Positions 6,516 through 13,735 of a stretch of 24,086 bases of DNA are shown here, in pieces. Within the stretch, counting starts at the first letter, position 1, and each line of letters starts with the position of its first letter. The notes under the pieces were generated by a model. That model did not search any database. It was not told where the DNA came from and saw only the letters and a list, made by a program, of their open reading frames with translations. Source of the stretch: a virus; IMG/VR virus record IMGVR_UViG_3300044950_001192, positions 1 to 24,086 of that record; one strand, 5' to 3'. The translations under genes were made by a program, and so were the position numbers.

Positions 6516-7899
6516 GGTTGCCTCGGGCCCGGAGGATGTGATCGGTCCAGCCGCGAGAGTAGCCGCGCTCCAGGCGGATCGCTTCGAGCTCTTCGCGGGT
6601 GCGTGCACTGCCGACCTCGGCCTGTCGGCGGCGGGCGACCACGGCGGCCGGCAGTTCCTGGAGCGTGCCATCGACGATGGTGAGCTCGCGGGGCTTTGGT
6701 GGGTCGATGGTGTGGCCGCAGCAGTCGCAGGTGAGCTGCGCTGCTGGTTGGGTGACGAAGCAGGCGGGGCAGACCCTGGTGGGGAGGGCATCGGATGGCT
6801 TGCGCGACTTGCCCTTGGGCCGGCCTTCGAGGGACCAGTCGCGGGGATCGGTGGGCAGGCCGTGGCGGTGGCTGTTGCCGACGTGGTCGTTGATGATGGC
6901 GTGTTCCTTGCCCGGGCATGGGCGGAGGACGCGGCCCACCTGCTGCAGGTGCAGGCCCAGGGAGTCGGTGGGGCGCAGGAGCATGGCGCCGGTGACCGAT
7001 GGGATGTCGGTGCCCTCGCTGATGATGTCGCAGGAGGTGAGCACCTTCAGCTGGCCGGTGCCGAGGTCGTTGATCAGGCGCTTGCGGACGCCTCGATCGG
7101 TGTTGCCATCGAGCATGGCGGCGATGATGCCCTGATTGCGAAAGGCCTCGGCGACGGCTTCAGCGTGAGCGACGGAGATGCAGAAGGCGATGGCGGTGCC
7201 GTTGTGGTGGCCCTCGATGGTGCGGCGGTAGTGGGTGACGGCATCACCCATGGCCTGGCCCTGGCGCAGGCGGTCTTCAGAGTCGTGCTTGCCCTTCTTG
7301 GTGTCGAAGCGGCGGACGCCTGAGAGGTCGATGCCGGGCGGGGCGAAGGTGCGGGCAGGGACGAGGAAGCCCTCCTGGGTGAGCCATGCGGCATCGGGGC
7401 CCTCGATGAGCACGGAGAACTGATCGCCGAGGCCGCGGCCGTCGAGGCGCTCAGGGGTGGCGGTGACGCCGAGGACATGGGCGCGGGGCATGGCGGCGAG
7501 GATCTTGGCCCAGGTGCCGGCGACGGCGTGGTGGGCCTCGTCGACGATGAGCAGCTGGAAGAAGTCAGCCGGGAGGGTGTGGAGCCGGCGGGCGAGGGTC
7601 TGAACGGATGCGACCTGAACGGTGTGGCGGAGGTCCTGGCGGTAGCCGGCGGCGATGATGCCGTGCTCGCAGCCGATGGCGTGCAGTGAGCGGGAGGCCT
7701 GATCAACCAGCTCCTGGCGGTGCACGAGGATGCAGACGCGATTGCCGCGGATGGCGGCCTGCTCAGCGATGTAGACGAAGGTGAAGGTCTTGCCGCCGCC
7801 GGTGGGGAGGACGAACAGGATGCGGCGGTGGCCAGCCATGAAGGCCCCGCGGATCTCGGTAACAGCTGTGGCCTGAAAAGGCCTGAGGTTGACGGCCAT
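6496..7899 (-). CDS. SF2 DEAD/DEAH-box helicase with zinc finger
   Basis: 467 aa. All core helicase motifs are visible: Walker A PTGGGKT at 32-38, HRQEL motif Ia near 60-64, DEAH box VDEAHH at 119-124, TAT at 146-148, SEGTDIP at 294-300 and QQVGRVLRP at 319-327. A zinc-binding knuckle, CPAC...CDCCG, lies at 377-395, and a basic C-terminal tail follows. The order matches the type III restriction-subunit/UvrB-like branch often found in phage replication modules. It is first on the minus strand after the divergent promoter region, so it is probably the first early gene leftwards. The start ATG at 7899 has only a weak GGG before it. Likely work is unwinding or remodelling DNA for replication or recombination. 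Confidence 0.88.
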   Translation of the reverse strand: MAVNLRPFQATAVTEIRGAFMAGHRRILFVLPTGGGKTFTFVYIAEQAAIRGNRVCILVHRQELVDQASRSLHAIGCEHGIIAAGYRQDLRHTVQVASVQTLARRLHTLPADFFQLLIVDEAHHAVAGTWAKILAAMPRAHVLGVTATPERLDGRGLGDQFSVLIEGPDAAWLTQEGFLVPARTFAPPGIDLSGVRRFDTKKGKHDSEDRLRQGQAMGDAVTHYRRTIEGHHNGTAIAFCISVAHAEAVAEAFRNQGIIAAMLDGNTDRGVRKRLINDLGTGQLKVLTSCDIISEGTDIPSVTGAMLLRPTDSLGLHLQQVGRVLRPCPGKEHAIINDHVGNSHRHGLPTDPRDWSLEGRPKGKSRKPSDALPTRVCPACFVTQPAAQLTCDCCGHTIDPPKPRELTIVDGTLQELPAAVVARRRQAEVGSARTREELEAIRLERGYSRGWTDHILRARGNHGRAFG

Positions 7900-7916
7900 A
7901 GGGCCCGACGAATCGG

Positions 7917-7945
7917 TTGACGGTAGGGGAACGATCGCAGATTAT
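7917..7945 (+). promoter_or_regulatory. Putative sigma70-type promoter for the RecE/RecT operon
   Basis: TTGACG at 7917-7922 (five of six to consensus) is followed after exactly 17 bases by GATTAT at 7940-7945 (four of six). A start near 7952 would give a leader of about 50 bases with a strong GGGAGG ribosome site at 7990-7995. Confidence 0.5.
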
Positions 7946-7968
7946 CGTGCGAAATCAATGGGTTGTAA
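7941..7968 (-). promoter_or_regulatory. Putative divergent promoter for the helicase operon
   Basis: On the minus strand TTACAA (7963-7968) and GATAAT (7941-7946, five of six) are separated by 16 bases. The -10 box overlaps the plus-strand -10 box almost completely, so the two promoters would compete for polymerase. The -35 match is weak. Confidence 0.4.
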
Positions 7969-7979
7969 CAGTATGTGAA
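7965..7979. promoter_or_regulatory. Degenerate operator-like GTNAC-N5-GTNAC site
   Basis: GTAAC, five bases, GTGAA: nine of ten outer positions fit the palindromic pattern of the dispersed 15-bp motif. It touches the -35 box of the minus-strand promoter, where a repressor would act. Confidence 0.3.
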
Positions 7980-8002
7980 GTTATGGGGAGGGAGGCCAGA
8001 GT

Positions 8003-8860
8003 ATGTGGAGTGAGGGCTTTATGGTCGGCAGCGACCCCTACATCAGGAGCATGCCTGAGCTCAAACACCTGCCCGGTCTGAGCAACGACGAGTACCACGC
8101 GCTGAAGGCTGTCAGCCCCAGCCAGATCAAGGTGCTCGGCCGCAGCCCGCTGCATTACTTCGACCAGTTCCTGGCGCCGGACCGGGAGAAGAAGCCACCG
8201 ACACCAGCGATGGAGGTTGGCACCGCGCTGCACACTGCGGTGCTGGAGCCAGACCTTTGGAGCCAGACGGTGGCAGTGCCGCCGCACGCCTTCGACCGCC
8301 GCACGAAGGCGGGCAAGGAGCTGGCGGCCGAGTTCGAGAAGGAGGCAGCCGGCAAGATCGTGCTGAGCCCCGACGATGCCGACCGGGTGCGGCGGATGGC
8401 TGATGCGGTGCACAAGCACCCTGCGGCAAGGTTCCTGCTGGAGCTGCCGGGCCGTCGTGAGGCCAGCTACGTGTGGTCCGATCCGGCCACGGGGCTGGAG
8501 TGCAAGACCCGCCCGGACTGGCACAGCGAGGACCGCCGCCTGGTGGTCGACGTAAAGACCTCCAAGGACGCCAGCCGGGTGGAGTTCAGCAAGAGCATCG
8601 CCAACTTCGACTACCACGTGCAGGCGGCCTGGAACCAGGGCGCGCTGGGCGCTGAGCAGTTCCTGTCGCTGGTGATCGAGTCTGAGCGGCCGTTTGCGGT
8701 GGCGGTCTATCCAGCCAGCGGTGCGCTGATCGCTGCCGGTCAGCGGCGGATCGAGGCGGCGATGACGCTGCTGGCCGAGTGTTGGGCCAATGGGGTGTGG
8801 CCCGGTTACGGCGACCTAGTGCAGGAGCCGATCGACCTGCCTGGGTGGTGCCGTGATTGA
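8003..8860 (+). CDS. RecE-like PD-(D/E)XK exonuclease (DUF3799 type)
   Basis: 285 aa from the ATG at 8003, which follows AGGGAGG by seven bases; ATGs at 8021 and 8051 are alternatives, and the family usually begins near MPELKHLPGLSNDEYH (8051). The protein fits the RecE C-terminal nuclease: GTALHTAVLEP at 73-83, E153 in REASYVW, LECKTRPDW at 165-173 with D172, VVDVKTSKDA at 181-190 with the D-x-K pair, and YHVQAAWN at 204-211 for the conserved Tyr-Gln helix. Such enzymes digest one strand of duplex ends 5' to 3' and hand the single strand to a RecT annealing protein, which is encoded two small genes downstream. Confidence 0.85.
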   Translation: MWSEGFMVGSDPYIRSMPELKHLPGLSNDEYHALKAVSPSQIKVLGRSPLHYFDQFLAPDREKKPPTPAMEVGTALHTAVLEPDLWSQTVAVPPHAFDRRTKAGKELAAEFEKEAAGKIVLSPDDADRVRRMADAVHKHPAARFLLELPGRREASYVWSDPATGLECKTRPDWHSEDRRLVVDVKTSKDASRVEFSKSIANFDYHVQAAWNQGALGAEQFLSLVIESERPFAVAVYPASGALIAAGQRRIEAAMTLLAECWANGVWPGYGDLVQEPIDLPGWCRD

Positions 8861-8930
8861 GCAGGAGCTGGCCGTGTACCTGTGGGCTGTTGCCCTGGGG
8901 ATGGCCTACATGGCGCTGCGGCGCCCGTGA
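8853..8930 (+). CDS. Tiny membrane peptide, 25 aa
   Basis: A GTG-started frame overlapping the RecE stop by eight bases, MIEQELAVYLWAVALGMAYM followed by ALRRP. Residues 5-22 form one hydrophobic helix and the C-terminus is basic, a typical single-span topology with the tail inside. The GGGTGG upstream can serve as a ribosome site. No family is recognised. It may be a phage-encoded membrane modulator. A short frame like this could occur by chance; its position in a tightly packed operon favours it. Confidence 0.4.
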   Translation: MIEQELAVYLWAVALGMAYMALRRP

Positions 8931-8938
8931 TCAACCAG

Positions 8939-8945
8939 AGGAGGT
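8939..8945 (+). promoter_or_regulatory. Perfect Shine-Dalgarno sequence before a CTG start
   Basis: AGGAGGT lies at 8939-8945, five bases (AGGAGG end to codon) before CTG at 8950. This is one of the strongest ribosome sites in the window and decides the start of the next gene, which has no ATG, GTG or TTG at a suitable distance in frame. Confidence 0.6.
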
Positions 8946-8949
8946 GTGA

Positions 8950-9132
8950 CTGAGCACAGAGCACGAGTTACCCGAGAGCCTGCAGTTCCTCGAGCCGCCG
9001 ACCGTGGTGGAGGCGCTGCAGGGATTAGAGCACCTGGCAGCCACGATTCAGATCATCGATGAGCTGAACGAAGCAGACCAGGACGCGATCGACCGATTGT
9101 TCCGATTCATTCGATTCCACAAGACACCATGA
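8950..9132 (+). CDS. Small acidic protein with probable CTG start
   Basis: 60 aa: (M)STEHELPESLQFLEPPTV, then helical acidic segments with QGLEHLAATIQIIDELNEAD, ending IRFHKTP. The frame opens immediately after an in-frame TGA, so nothing further upstream can be the start. The first plausible start codon is CTG at 8950, preceded by a perfect AGGAGGT. The only other start within 20 codons is GTG GTG at residues 19-20, which lacks a ribosome site. The stop overlaps the RecT-like ATG as ATGA, which supports this reading frame. The protein resembles small phage accessory proteins in recombination operons. No family is recognised. Confidence 0.6.
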   Translation: MSTEHELPESLQFLEPPTVVEALQGLEHLAATIQIIDELNEADQDAIDRLFRFIRFHKTP

Positions 9133-9884
9133 CTGAGACAACCGCACTGACAACCCAGACAGCGGCCGCGCCAGGCCCCTTGTCGTTCCTGCATGATGGC
9201 GCTGCATTCGAGCACCTATGGCGTGTGGCCAAGGCCTTCTCGATGAGCGGGATGGTGCCAGGACACTTCCAGGGCAAGCCTGAGAGCTGCATGGTCGCCC
9301 TGATGTACGCCCAGCAGCTGGGTGAGCATCCGATGGTGATGTTCCAGGAGGTGACGGTCATCAATGGCCGGCCGGGCACGAGCGCCCGGTTTGCAATCGC
9401 CCGCGCCAACAAGTCCGGCATCTTGGCAGGCCCGATCACGTGGGCGAGCAAGGGCCAGGGCGAGGCGCTGGAGGTCCAGGCCCGGGCGGTGCTGGCCGCC
9501 ACCGGCGAGGAGATCAGCGTAGTGGTGACGATGAAAGAAGCCGTTGCTGATGGTTGGACGCGCAACAACAAGTACAAGAGCATCCCGGAGCAGATGCTGC
9601 GATGGCGTGCCGCGACTCGCCTGATCAATCTCTACATGCCTGAAGTGCTGTTTGGGCTAGGCGTGAAAGACGAGGTTGAGCAAGCCCAGGTTCGTAACGT
9701 TTCCGTGAGCTCCAATGCGGTGGTCGCAGATCTGAACCAACGGATCCAGCGCCAGATTGCGCCTGTAGAAGTGCTTGATGCGCAGCCAGTGGAAGATGTT
9801 GCGCCAACAACAACGCCAGAGCCCGTGGAAGCGGAGCAGCTGGAAACGGCCCAGGACCCGCTTGCGGTCTTCTCAGAGCAATAG
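9129..9884 (+). CDS. recT: RecT-like single-strand annealing protein
   Basis: 251 aa. The region MVPGHFQGKPESCMVALMYA (residues 42-61), then LGEHPMVMFQEVTVINGRPG (64-83), follows the RecT family pattern VPxxxxGKPxxxxxAxxxGxxLGxxPMxxxxxVxVINGRP. The rest of the core carries ARFAIARANKSG and a later MLRWRAATRL helix. Residues 200-251 are acidic, rich in Pro/Thr/Glu, and probably flexible. RecT proteins form oligomers on single-stranded DNA and anneal complementary strands, working with the RecE-like nuclease upstream and the SSB downstream. The start overlaps the preceding stop as ATGA without its own ribosome site, so translation is coupled. The symbol is given by family. Confidence 0.8.
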   Translation: MTETTALTTQTAAAPGPLSFLHDGAAFEHLWRVAKAFSMSGMVPGHFQGKPESCMVALMYAQQLGEHPMVMFQEVTVINGRPGTSARFAIARANKSGILAGPITWASKGQGEALEVQARAVLAATGEEISVVVTMKEAVADGWTRNNKYKSIPEQMLRWRAATRLINLYMPEVLFGLGVKDEVEQAQVRNVSVSSNAVVADLNQRIQRQIAPVEVLDAQPVEDVAPTTTPEPVEAEQLETAQDPLAVFSEQ

Positions 9885-9891
9885 GCGACAC

Positions 9892-10107
9892 ATGACGGCA
9901 GACCGCGCATTTCTGACACCGAAGGAGCTTGCCCAGCGGTGGCGGCTCAACCATCAGACGCTGGCCAATTGGAGGCATAAGCGCCAGGGGCCAGCGTTTG
10001 TGAGGATCGGCACGCGGGTGCTGTATCCAATGGAAGGCGTGATGGCCTTCGAGAAGATCAGTTCAGCTTGGCTGGACACCAATTCCCAATCGCAACTGAA
10101 TCCATGA
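9892..10107 (+). CDS. Excisionase/AlpA-like helix-turn-helix protein
   Basis: 71 aa. FLTPKELAQRWRLNHQTLANWRHKRQGPAFVRIGTRVLYP is the MerR-like winged helix-turn-helix found in DNA-binding excisionases and AlpA-type regulators: helix 2 is KELAQRW, the recognition helix is NHQTLANWR, and the wing is the GPAFVRIGTRVLYP hairpin. The ATG at 9892 follows AGG by six bases. Its stop overlaps the SSB start as ATGA. The natural roles are excision together with the integrase or regulation of the operon. It is a candidate to bind the GTGGGAAC repeats near the integrase or the GTGACGGATTGTTAC sites. Confidence 0.7.
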   Translation: MTADRAFLTPKELAQRWRLNHQTLANWRHKRQGPAFVRIGTRVLYPMEGVMAFEKISSAWLDTNSQSQLNP

Positions 10108-10607
10108 ATGTGATTACACTGGCCGGCCGTGCAGGGCGCGACCCTGAGATGAGGTACTTCGAGACCGGCACGGTAGTGGCGAACTTGACGCTGGCGGTGA
10201 ACAGCGTGAAGCGTGATGAGCAGCCAGATTGGTTCAACCTGGAGATCTGGGGCAAGCAGGCCCAGGTGGCGGGGGACTATGTGCGGAAGGGCAGCCAGGT
10301 CGCGGTCACTGGCCGGATGACGACGCAGCGCTGGACCGATCGGACCACCGGCGAAGAGAAGTCGAAGCCGGTGGTGGTGGTTGATCGGCTGACGCTGCTG
10401 GGCAGCAGACAGGACGCGCAGCAGGAGCAGGGCTATGCTCCGGCCCCGGCTGCAGCCCCGGCCCCGGCCTCGGCTCCGGCTCCGGCTCCTGCTCCGGCTC
10501 CTGCTCCAGCAGCAGCGCCACCGCAGCAGCACCGCCCGCCACAGCAGCAGGTGGCATGGAACAGCGCGCCGCCCCCGGTGGCCGCCGGCGACGACATCCC
10601 GTTCTGA
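10104..10607 (+). CDS. ssb: Single-stranded DNA-binding protein
   Basis: 167 aa. The OB fold spans residues 1-105 (MNVITLAGRAGRDPEMRY, WFNLEIWGKQAQVAGDYVRKGSQVAVTGRM, then a VVVDRLTLLG strand). A long Ala/Pro repeat and a Gln-rich stretch form the linker. The C-terminus GDDIPF is the canonical acidic tip that recruits partner proteins. The ATG at 10104 is chosen over an earlier one at 10068 because it forms an ATGA overlap and gives the normal SSB N-terminus. SSB completes the recombination module by coating strands made by the RecE-like nuclease. Confidence 0.9.
   Translation: MNVITLAGRAGRDPEMRYFETGTVVANLTLAVNSVKRDEQPDWFNLEIWGKQAQVAGDYVRKGSQVAVTGRMTTQRWTDRTTGEEKSKPVVVVDRLTLLGSRQDAQQEQGYAPAPAAAPAPASAPAPAPAPAPAPAAAPPQQHRPPQQQVAWNSAPPPVAAGDDIPF
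10438..10519 (+). repeat. Ala/Pro low-complexity coding repeat in SSB
   Basis: A tandem array of GCNCCG-type hexanucleotides (variants of GCTCCG, GCCCCG and GCTCCT) encodes the Ala-Pro linker of SSB. It is a slippage-prone repeat whose length should vary between relatives. It is coding and not a mobile element. Confidence 0.7.
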
Positions 10608-10610
10608 GCC

Positions 10611-11096
10611 GTGATCGAGGCGGAGTTCCTGGCGTCGCTGCGGCGGCGCCACCGCGTTGAGTTGGTCCTCACCCTGGTGCAGCTGGAGCAGCTGTGCCCA
10701 GGGTGGTGGGCGGACCTGAGCGAGCTGGCGGATCAGTTGGGAACAGACCGCGCATCACTGAACCGGTCGCTGACGAAACTGGAGAGGTTGGGTCTGGTGC
10801 GCCGAGAGCGGATCAGCAACACCGGCGGCAACTGGGTGTGGTGGGTGAAGCGGAGCGAGGCTGATGAGCCGCGACCAGAGGATGAGCCAGGGTGGCGGCT
10901 GCGTGATGTGAAGGTGGGCAAGACGATCCGGGTAACGATTCGTGATCGGTGGCGGTGGGCGGAGCGGCATGGGATCGCGCAGCCGACGATGCAGAGCTTC
11001 CTGGGGGGATACCAGCAGACGCTGCACGGGCGGTGGAAGGTGACGGGCAGCCCGTGGGATGAGAATGTGACGGATTGTTACGACCCGCCAGACTGA
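10611..11096 (+). CDS. Winged-helix DNA-binding protein
   Basis: 161 aa from a GTG start three bases after the SSB stop. Residues 36-75 form a MarR-like winged helix: DLSELADQLGTDRASLNRSL for helices 2-3, LTKLERLGLVRRER for the following helix, and a wing ending NWVWWVKRS. The C-terminal half is Trp/Arg-rich without a known fold and ends in VTDCYDPPD, which is encoded by an exact copy of the dispersed GTGACGGATTGTTACG motif. Similar proteins serve as replication initiators or regulators in phage early operons. I favour a regulator. No repressor of the classic CI type is visible in this window, so this gene is one candidate for that role. Confidence 0.65.
   Translation: MIEAEFLASLRRRHRVELVLTLVQLEQLCPGWWADLSELADQLGTDRASLNRSLTKLERLGLVRRERISNTGGNWVWWVKRSEADEPRPEDEPGWRLRDVKVGKTIRVTIRDRWRWAERHGIAQPTMQSFLGGYQQTLHGRWKVTGSPWDENVTDCYDPPD
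11067..11082 (+). repeat. Exact copy 1 of GTGACGGATTGTTACG
   Basis: Identical over 16 bases to the copies at 15320 and 19372, with 17 bases shared with the latter. It lies inside the last codons of the winged-helix gene, 15 bases before the stop. Its ends, GTGAC and GTTAC, form an imperfect palindrome around five bases. Confidence 0.7.
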
Positions 11097-11165
11097 CCGG
11101 CAATGTGGCTTAGGTTGTGACCACAGGGGGAGACCCCACACGGCAGCCCAGAGGCTGCGACCGAC
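11097..11165 (+). promoter_or_regulatory. Structured leader before a 69-aa gene
   Basis: Three adjacent inverted repeats lie in 69 bases: GTGG with CCAC (about 11105-11124), GGGG-AGA-CCCC (11127-11137) and GCAGCC-CAGA-GGCTGC (11143-11158). The last ends seven bases before the ATG and would hide the ribosome region. There is no T tract, so it looks more like a regulatory leader than a terminator. Confidence 0.35.
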
Positions 11166-11375
11166 ATGACCAGCTCCTTCGTCCTTGAGGAGACTGTCAA
11201 CCTGACCAGCCCCTGCGGCAGCTTTGGTGCGCGATTCGTTCCCAATTCGCGCACTGGCCGGATCGACTGGTTTCGCCAAGACCTGAACAACGGCACCGAA
11301 GAACTGCTGATGGCAGTTCGACACTCCGACGTGGTTCGTCAGCTATGCACCCTCGACGACCTCGGCTGGGCTTGA
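11166..11375 (+). CDS. Small hypothetical protein, 69 aa
   Basis: 69 aa beginning MTSSFVLEETVNLTSPCGSF. It has alternating beta-strand-like segments (GARFVPNSRTGRIDWFRQDL, EELLMAVRHSDVVRQLCTL) and no membrane helix or signal peptide. No family is recognised. AGAGG stands 11 bases before the ATG, far for a ribosome site. A gap of 56 bases separates it from the next gene. Codon composition matches the operon around it, and there is no sign of foreign origin. Confidence 0.55.
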   Translation: MTSSFVLEETVNLTSPCGSFGARFVPNSRTGRIDWFRQDLNNGTEELLMAVRHSDVVRQLCTLDDLGWA

Positions 11376-11431
11376 CCACAGCACACGGCCCGCCGGAGCC
11401 CATCCCGGCACTACCCCATCCCCTCCACACC

Positions 11432-11821
11432 ATGACCCGCACCGTCACGCTCCGCTTCCAGCGACCGCACGGCGAGCAAGCCATCGAGATCAAGCCGGCC
11501 TGGGCTGGCAAGGGCATCGCCATCCACAAGCCGATCGGCTTCGACGGCGACGACGATCAGCCGTACTTCAAGGAGATCCACGGCCTGTGGAACCTCACCC
11601 ATATCAACACCGGCCTTGCCATGGGTGGCTGCATGGGCAGCCTCGATCGCGCCAAGGGGTTTGCCCGCGAGTGGGATGAGCGCTTCGCTGCACTACAGGC
11701 CGGCGAGGCGATGGCGCCCGAGCTGATCGAGGCATGGAAGGCCGTGGCCCTGGAGATGCGCACCGAGCCGCCGCGCAAGCCTCGCCAGCCAGTTCACCGC
11801 CGCGGCCGGGGGGTGGCCTGA
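11432..11821 (+). CDS. Hypothetical protein, 129 aa
   Basis: 129 aa from the ATG at 11432. It looks globular: TVTLRFQRPHGEQAIEIKPA suggests beta strands, a central LWNLTHINTGLAMGGCMG follows, and then a helical segment AKGFAREWDERFAALQ. The C-terminus is basic. No clear ribosome site is visible before the ATG. The stop shares one base with the methyltransferase start as TGATG, so they are translated together. It resembles phage hypothetical proteins found beside DNA methyltransferases, but I recognise no named family. Confidence 0.6.
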   Translation: MTRTVTLRFQRPHGEQAIEIKPAWAGKGIAIHKPIGFDGDDDQPYFKEIHGLWNLTHINTGLAMGGCMGSLDRAKGFAREWDERFAALQAGEAMAPELIEAWKAVALEMRTEPPRKPRQPVHRRGRGVA

Positions 11822-13245
11822 TGTTCAACCCCGACTTCTACCCCACCCCGCCCGAGGTGGCGGCCACCATGCTCGACCCACTCGACCTGCGCGGCCGGGT
11901 GGTGGTGGAGCCCAGCGCCGGCAGCGGCAACCTGGTGCAGGCCTGCCTGCAGCTCGACGCAGCAGAGGTGCTGGCGGTCGAGCCCGAACCGAAGCTACGG
12001 GCGATCCTGGCGCCCATCCCCTGCTGCCGGCTGATTGGCGGCGACTGGCTGCAGGTCACCGCCGATCAGATCAGCCACGTCGACCTGATCGTGATGAACC
12101 CGCCCTTCTCGGCGGATGAGCGGCACATCCTGCACGCCTTCAGCATCGCCCCGGCCGGCTGCGAGATTGCTGCCCTGTGCAACTGGAACACCGTCAGCAA
12201 CGAGCGCTGGGGCAACAGGGCCAGCAGAGAGCTGTGCACGCTGATCGAGCAGTACGGCAGCCGCCAGAAGCTGGGCCCGGTGTTCGAGGATGCCGAGCGC
12301 ACCACGCGCAGCGAGATCGGCCTGGTGCGGCTGACCAAGCCTGGCCAACGTGTAAGCGGCGCTGATGAGTTCGACGGGTTCTTCCTCGGGCCTGACGACA
12401 TCGAGGCCGAGGGCCAGGGCCTGATCCGCTACCGCCGCTCCCGCGACCTGGTGAACCGCTACGTCGAGGCCTGCCGGATCTATGACCAGCAGCTGGAGGC
12501 CGGCGTGCGCCTGCAGGCCCAGGTAGGTGGCATCTACAAAGGCGAGCTGGGCATCCAGATCACGATGGAGGGCTGCGCCGCCAGCCGCAACCGGTTCCGC
12601 AAGGAGCTGCAGAAGTCGTTCTGGGAGTCGGTGATCGCCGAGATGCTGCCGCGCGAGATGGCCACCAGCCAGCTGGCGGGGGACATCAACAAGTTCGTGG
12701 AGCAGCAGACGAAGGTCCCGTTCACTGAGCGGAACCTGTTTCGGATGCTGCAGGTGATCGCCGGCACGACCGAACAACGGATCGATCGTGCGGTCGAGGC
12801 TGCGTTCGATGAGCTCACCCGCCACACCCACGAGAACCGCTGGCAGGTCGAGGGGTGGAAGACGAACGACGCTTACCTGTTCAACCAGAAGTTCATCGTG
12901 CCGTATCTGGTCGAGCCGGACTGGAGCGGCGGCACGGTGAGCATCCGATACGGCGGCAACAAGAGTCGGGAGCAGGATCTGGTGAAGGCCCTGTGCTACA
13001 TCACCGGCCGGAAGTACGAGGAAGTCGAGAAGCCTGATCGGCCCGCCGGGTTCGACCGACTTGAGCCCGGCGTGTGGCACGACTGGGGGTTTTTCGAGTT
13101 CAAGGTGTTCAAGAAGGGCACCGGCCACTTCAGGTTCAAGGACCTGGAGGATTGGGCCGCCCTCAATGCGCGCGTGGCCCGGATCAAGGGCCTCGTGCTG
13201 CCGGAGAAGCTCCGCCGCAAGTCCACTCGCACAACCACCAAATGA
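11821..13245 (+). CDS. DNA methyltransferase with DUF4942 domain
   Basis: 474 aa. The N-terminal 200 residues form a class I methyltransferase: VVVEPSAGSGNL at 27-38 is the SAM-binding motif I and NPPF at 93-96 is the adenine/amino-methyltransferase motif IV. The C-terminal half matches the DUF4942 layout by my recollection (a long helical region from about 205, then a WGFFEFKVFKKGTGHFRF strand pair near 420-437 and a DLEDWAALNARVARIKG helix). It probably methylates phage DNA at the N6 of adenine, which would protect it from host restriction. There is no restriction nuclease partner in the window. It begins at ATG 11821 with TGATG overlap and ends in an ATGA overlap. Confidence 0.85.
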   Translation: MFNPDFYPTPPEVAATMLDPLDLRGRVVVEPSAGSGNLVQACLQLDAAEVLAVEPEPKLRAILAPIPCCRLIGGDWLQVTADQISHVDLIVMNPPFSADERHILHAFSIAPAGCEIAALCNWNTVSNERWGNRASRELCTLIEQYGSRQKLGPVFEDAERTTRSEIGLVRLTKPGQRVSGADEFDGFFLGPDDIEAEGQGLIRYRRSRDLVNRYVEACRIYDQQLEAGVRLQAQVGGIYKGELGIQITMEGCAASRNRFRKELQKSFWESVIAEMLPREMATSQLAGDINKFVEQQTKVPFTERNLFRMLQVIAGTTEQRIDRAVEAAFDELTRHTHENRWQVEGWKTNDAYLFNQKFIVPYLVEPDWSGGTVSIRYGGNKSREQDLVKALCYITGRKYEEVEKPDRPAGFDRLEPGVWHDWGFFEFKVFKKGTGHFRFKDLEDWAALNARVARIKGLVLPEKLRRKSTRTTTK

Positions 13246-13514
13246 CAAACGACATCAGCGCAACACTGAACGAACGCGGCAACCGCTACGGCAACTTCGC
13301 CAGACATGCGCGAGTCACGCAGCATCTCAAGAGCGTGATGTTCACTTACAAGCTCAAGGAAGAACTTGCAGATGATCAAGTGGAAGCACTGGACATGATC
13401 GCTCACATGCTGGGGCGCATCCTGAATGGCGACCCGGACTATGCCGACAGCTGGCACGACATCGCTGGCTATGCCCAGCTCGTCGCCGATCGTCTCAACG
13501 TGGTGGAGCCATGA
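13242..13514 (+). CDS. DUF6378-like phage protein
   Basis: 90 aa starting MTNDISATLNERGNRYGNF. The stretch HARVTQHLKSVM, then QVEALDMIAHMLGRILNGDP and SWHDIAGYAQLVADRL is the pattern I remember for the DUF6378 family of phage and prophage proteins, with the WHDIAGYA motif at 69-76. The all-helical fold resembles MazG-like proteins, and a nucleotide-metabolism role is plausible, which also fits the MazG-like gene two positions downstream. It shares ATGA overlaps at both ends. Confidence 0.75.
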   Translation: MTNDISATLNERGNRYGNFARHARVTQHLKSVMFTYKLKEELADDQVEALDMIAHMLGRILNGDPDYADSWHDIAGYAQLVADRLNVVEP

Positions 13515-13735
13515 TCCAACTCACCACGCCCACCCAGCAGGCCCTGGCGCGCATCGCCACTGCCCCCGCCACCAGTGATCAGCCCCTGGCCCTGCCCACC
13601 TTCCACACCACGCCCGCCGGCGAGATCCGCATCCAGCTGGGTCAGGTGTGCGGCACGGTCAGCAGCTGGCACCTGGTGCCCGTCAAGATCCGGCAGCTTC
13701 GCAGGCTGCTGTTCTCTACCCCCACTGCATCATGA
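13511..13735 (+). CDS. Small hypothetical protein, 74 aa
   Basis: 74 aa beginning MIQLTTPTQQALARIATAPA, with a Pro/Thr-rich N-terminal third, a predicted beta segment EIRIQLGQVCGTVSSWHLVP and a basic helix KIRQLRRLLF. It has no recognised family. ATGA overlaps at both ends place it firmly in the operon between the DUF6378-like and MazG-like genes. Confidence 0.6.
   Translation: MIQLTTPTQQALARIATAPATSDQPLALPTFHTTPAGEIRIQLGQVCGTVSSWHLVPVKIRQLRRLLFSTPTAS

Noticed and set aside
10438-10519. Tandem repeat in SSB as a mobile or regulatory repeat
   Set aside because: It encodes the flexible Ala/Pro linker normal for SSB.
11067-11110. Promoter using TTGTTA of the dispersed motif as a -35 box
   Set aside because: None of the copies has a -10-like hexamer at 16-18 bases downstream.
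11995-13248. 417-codon frame antisense to the methyltransferase
   Set aside because: Leu/Ala/Gly-rich without motifs, lies fully within a gene with clear methyltransferase motifs, and has no ribosome site or operon fit.
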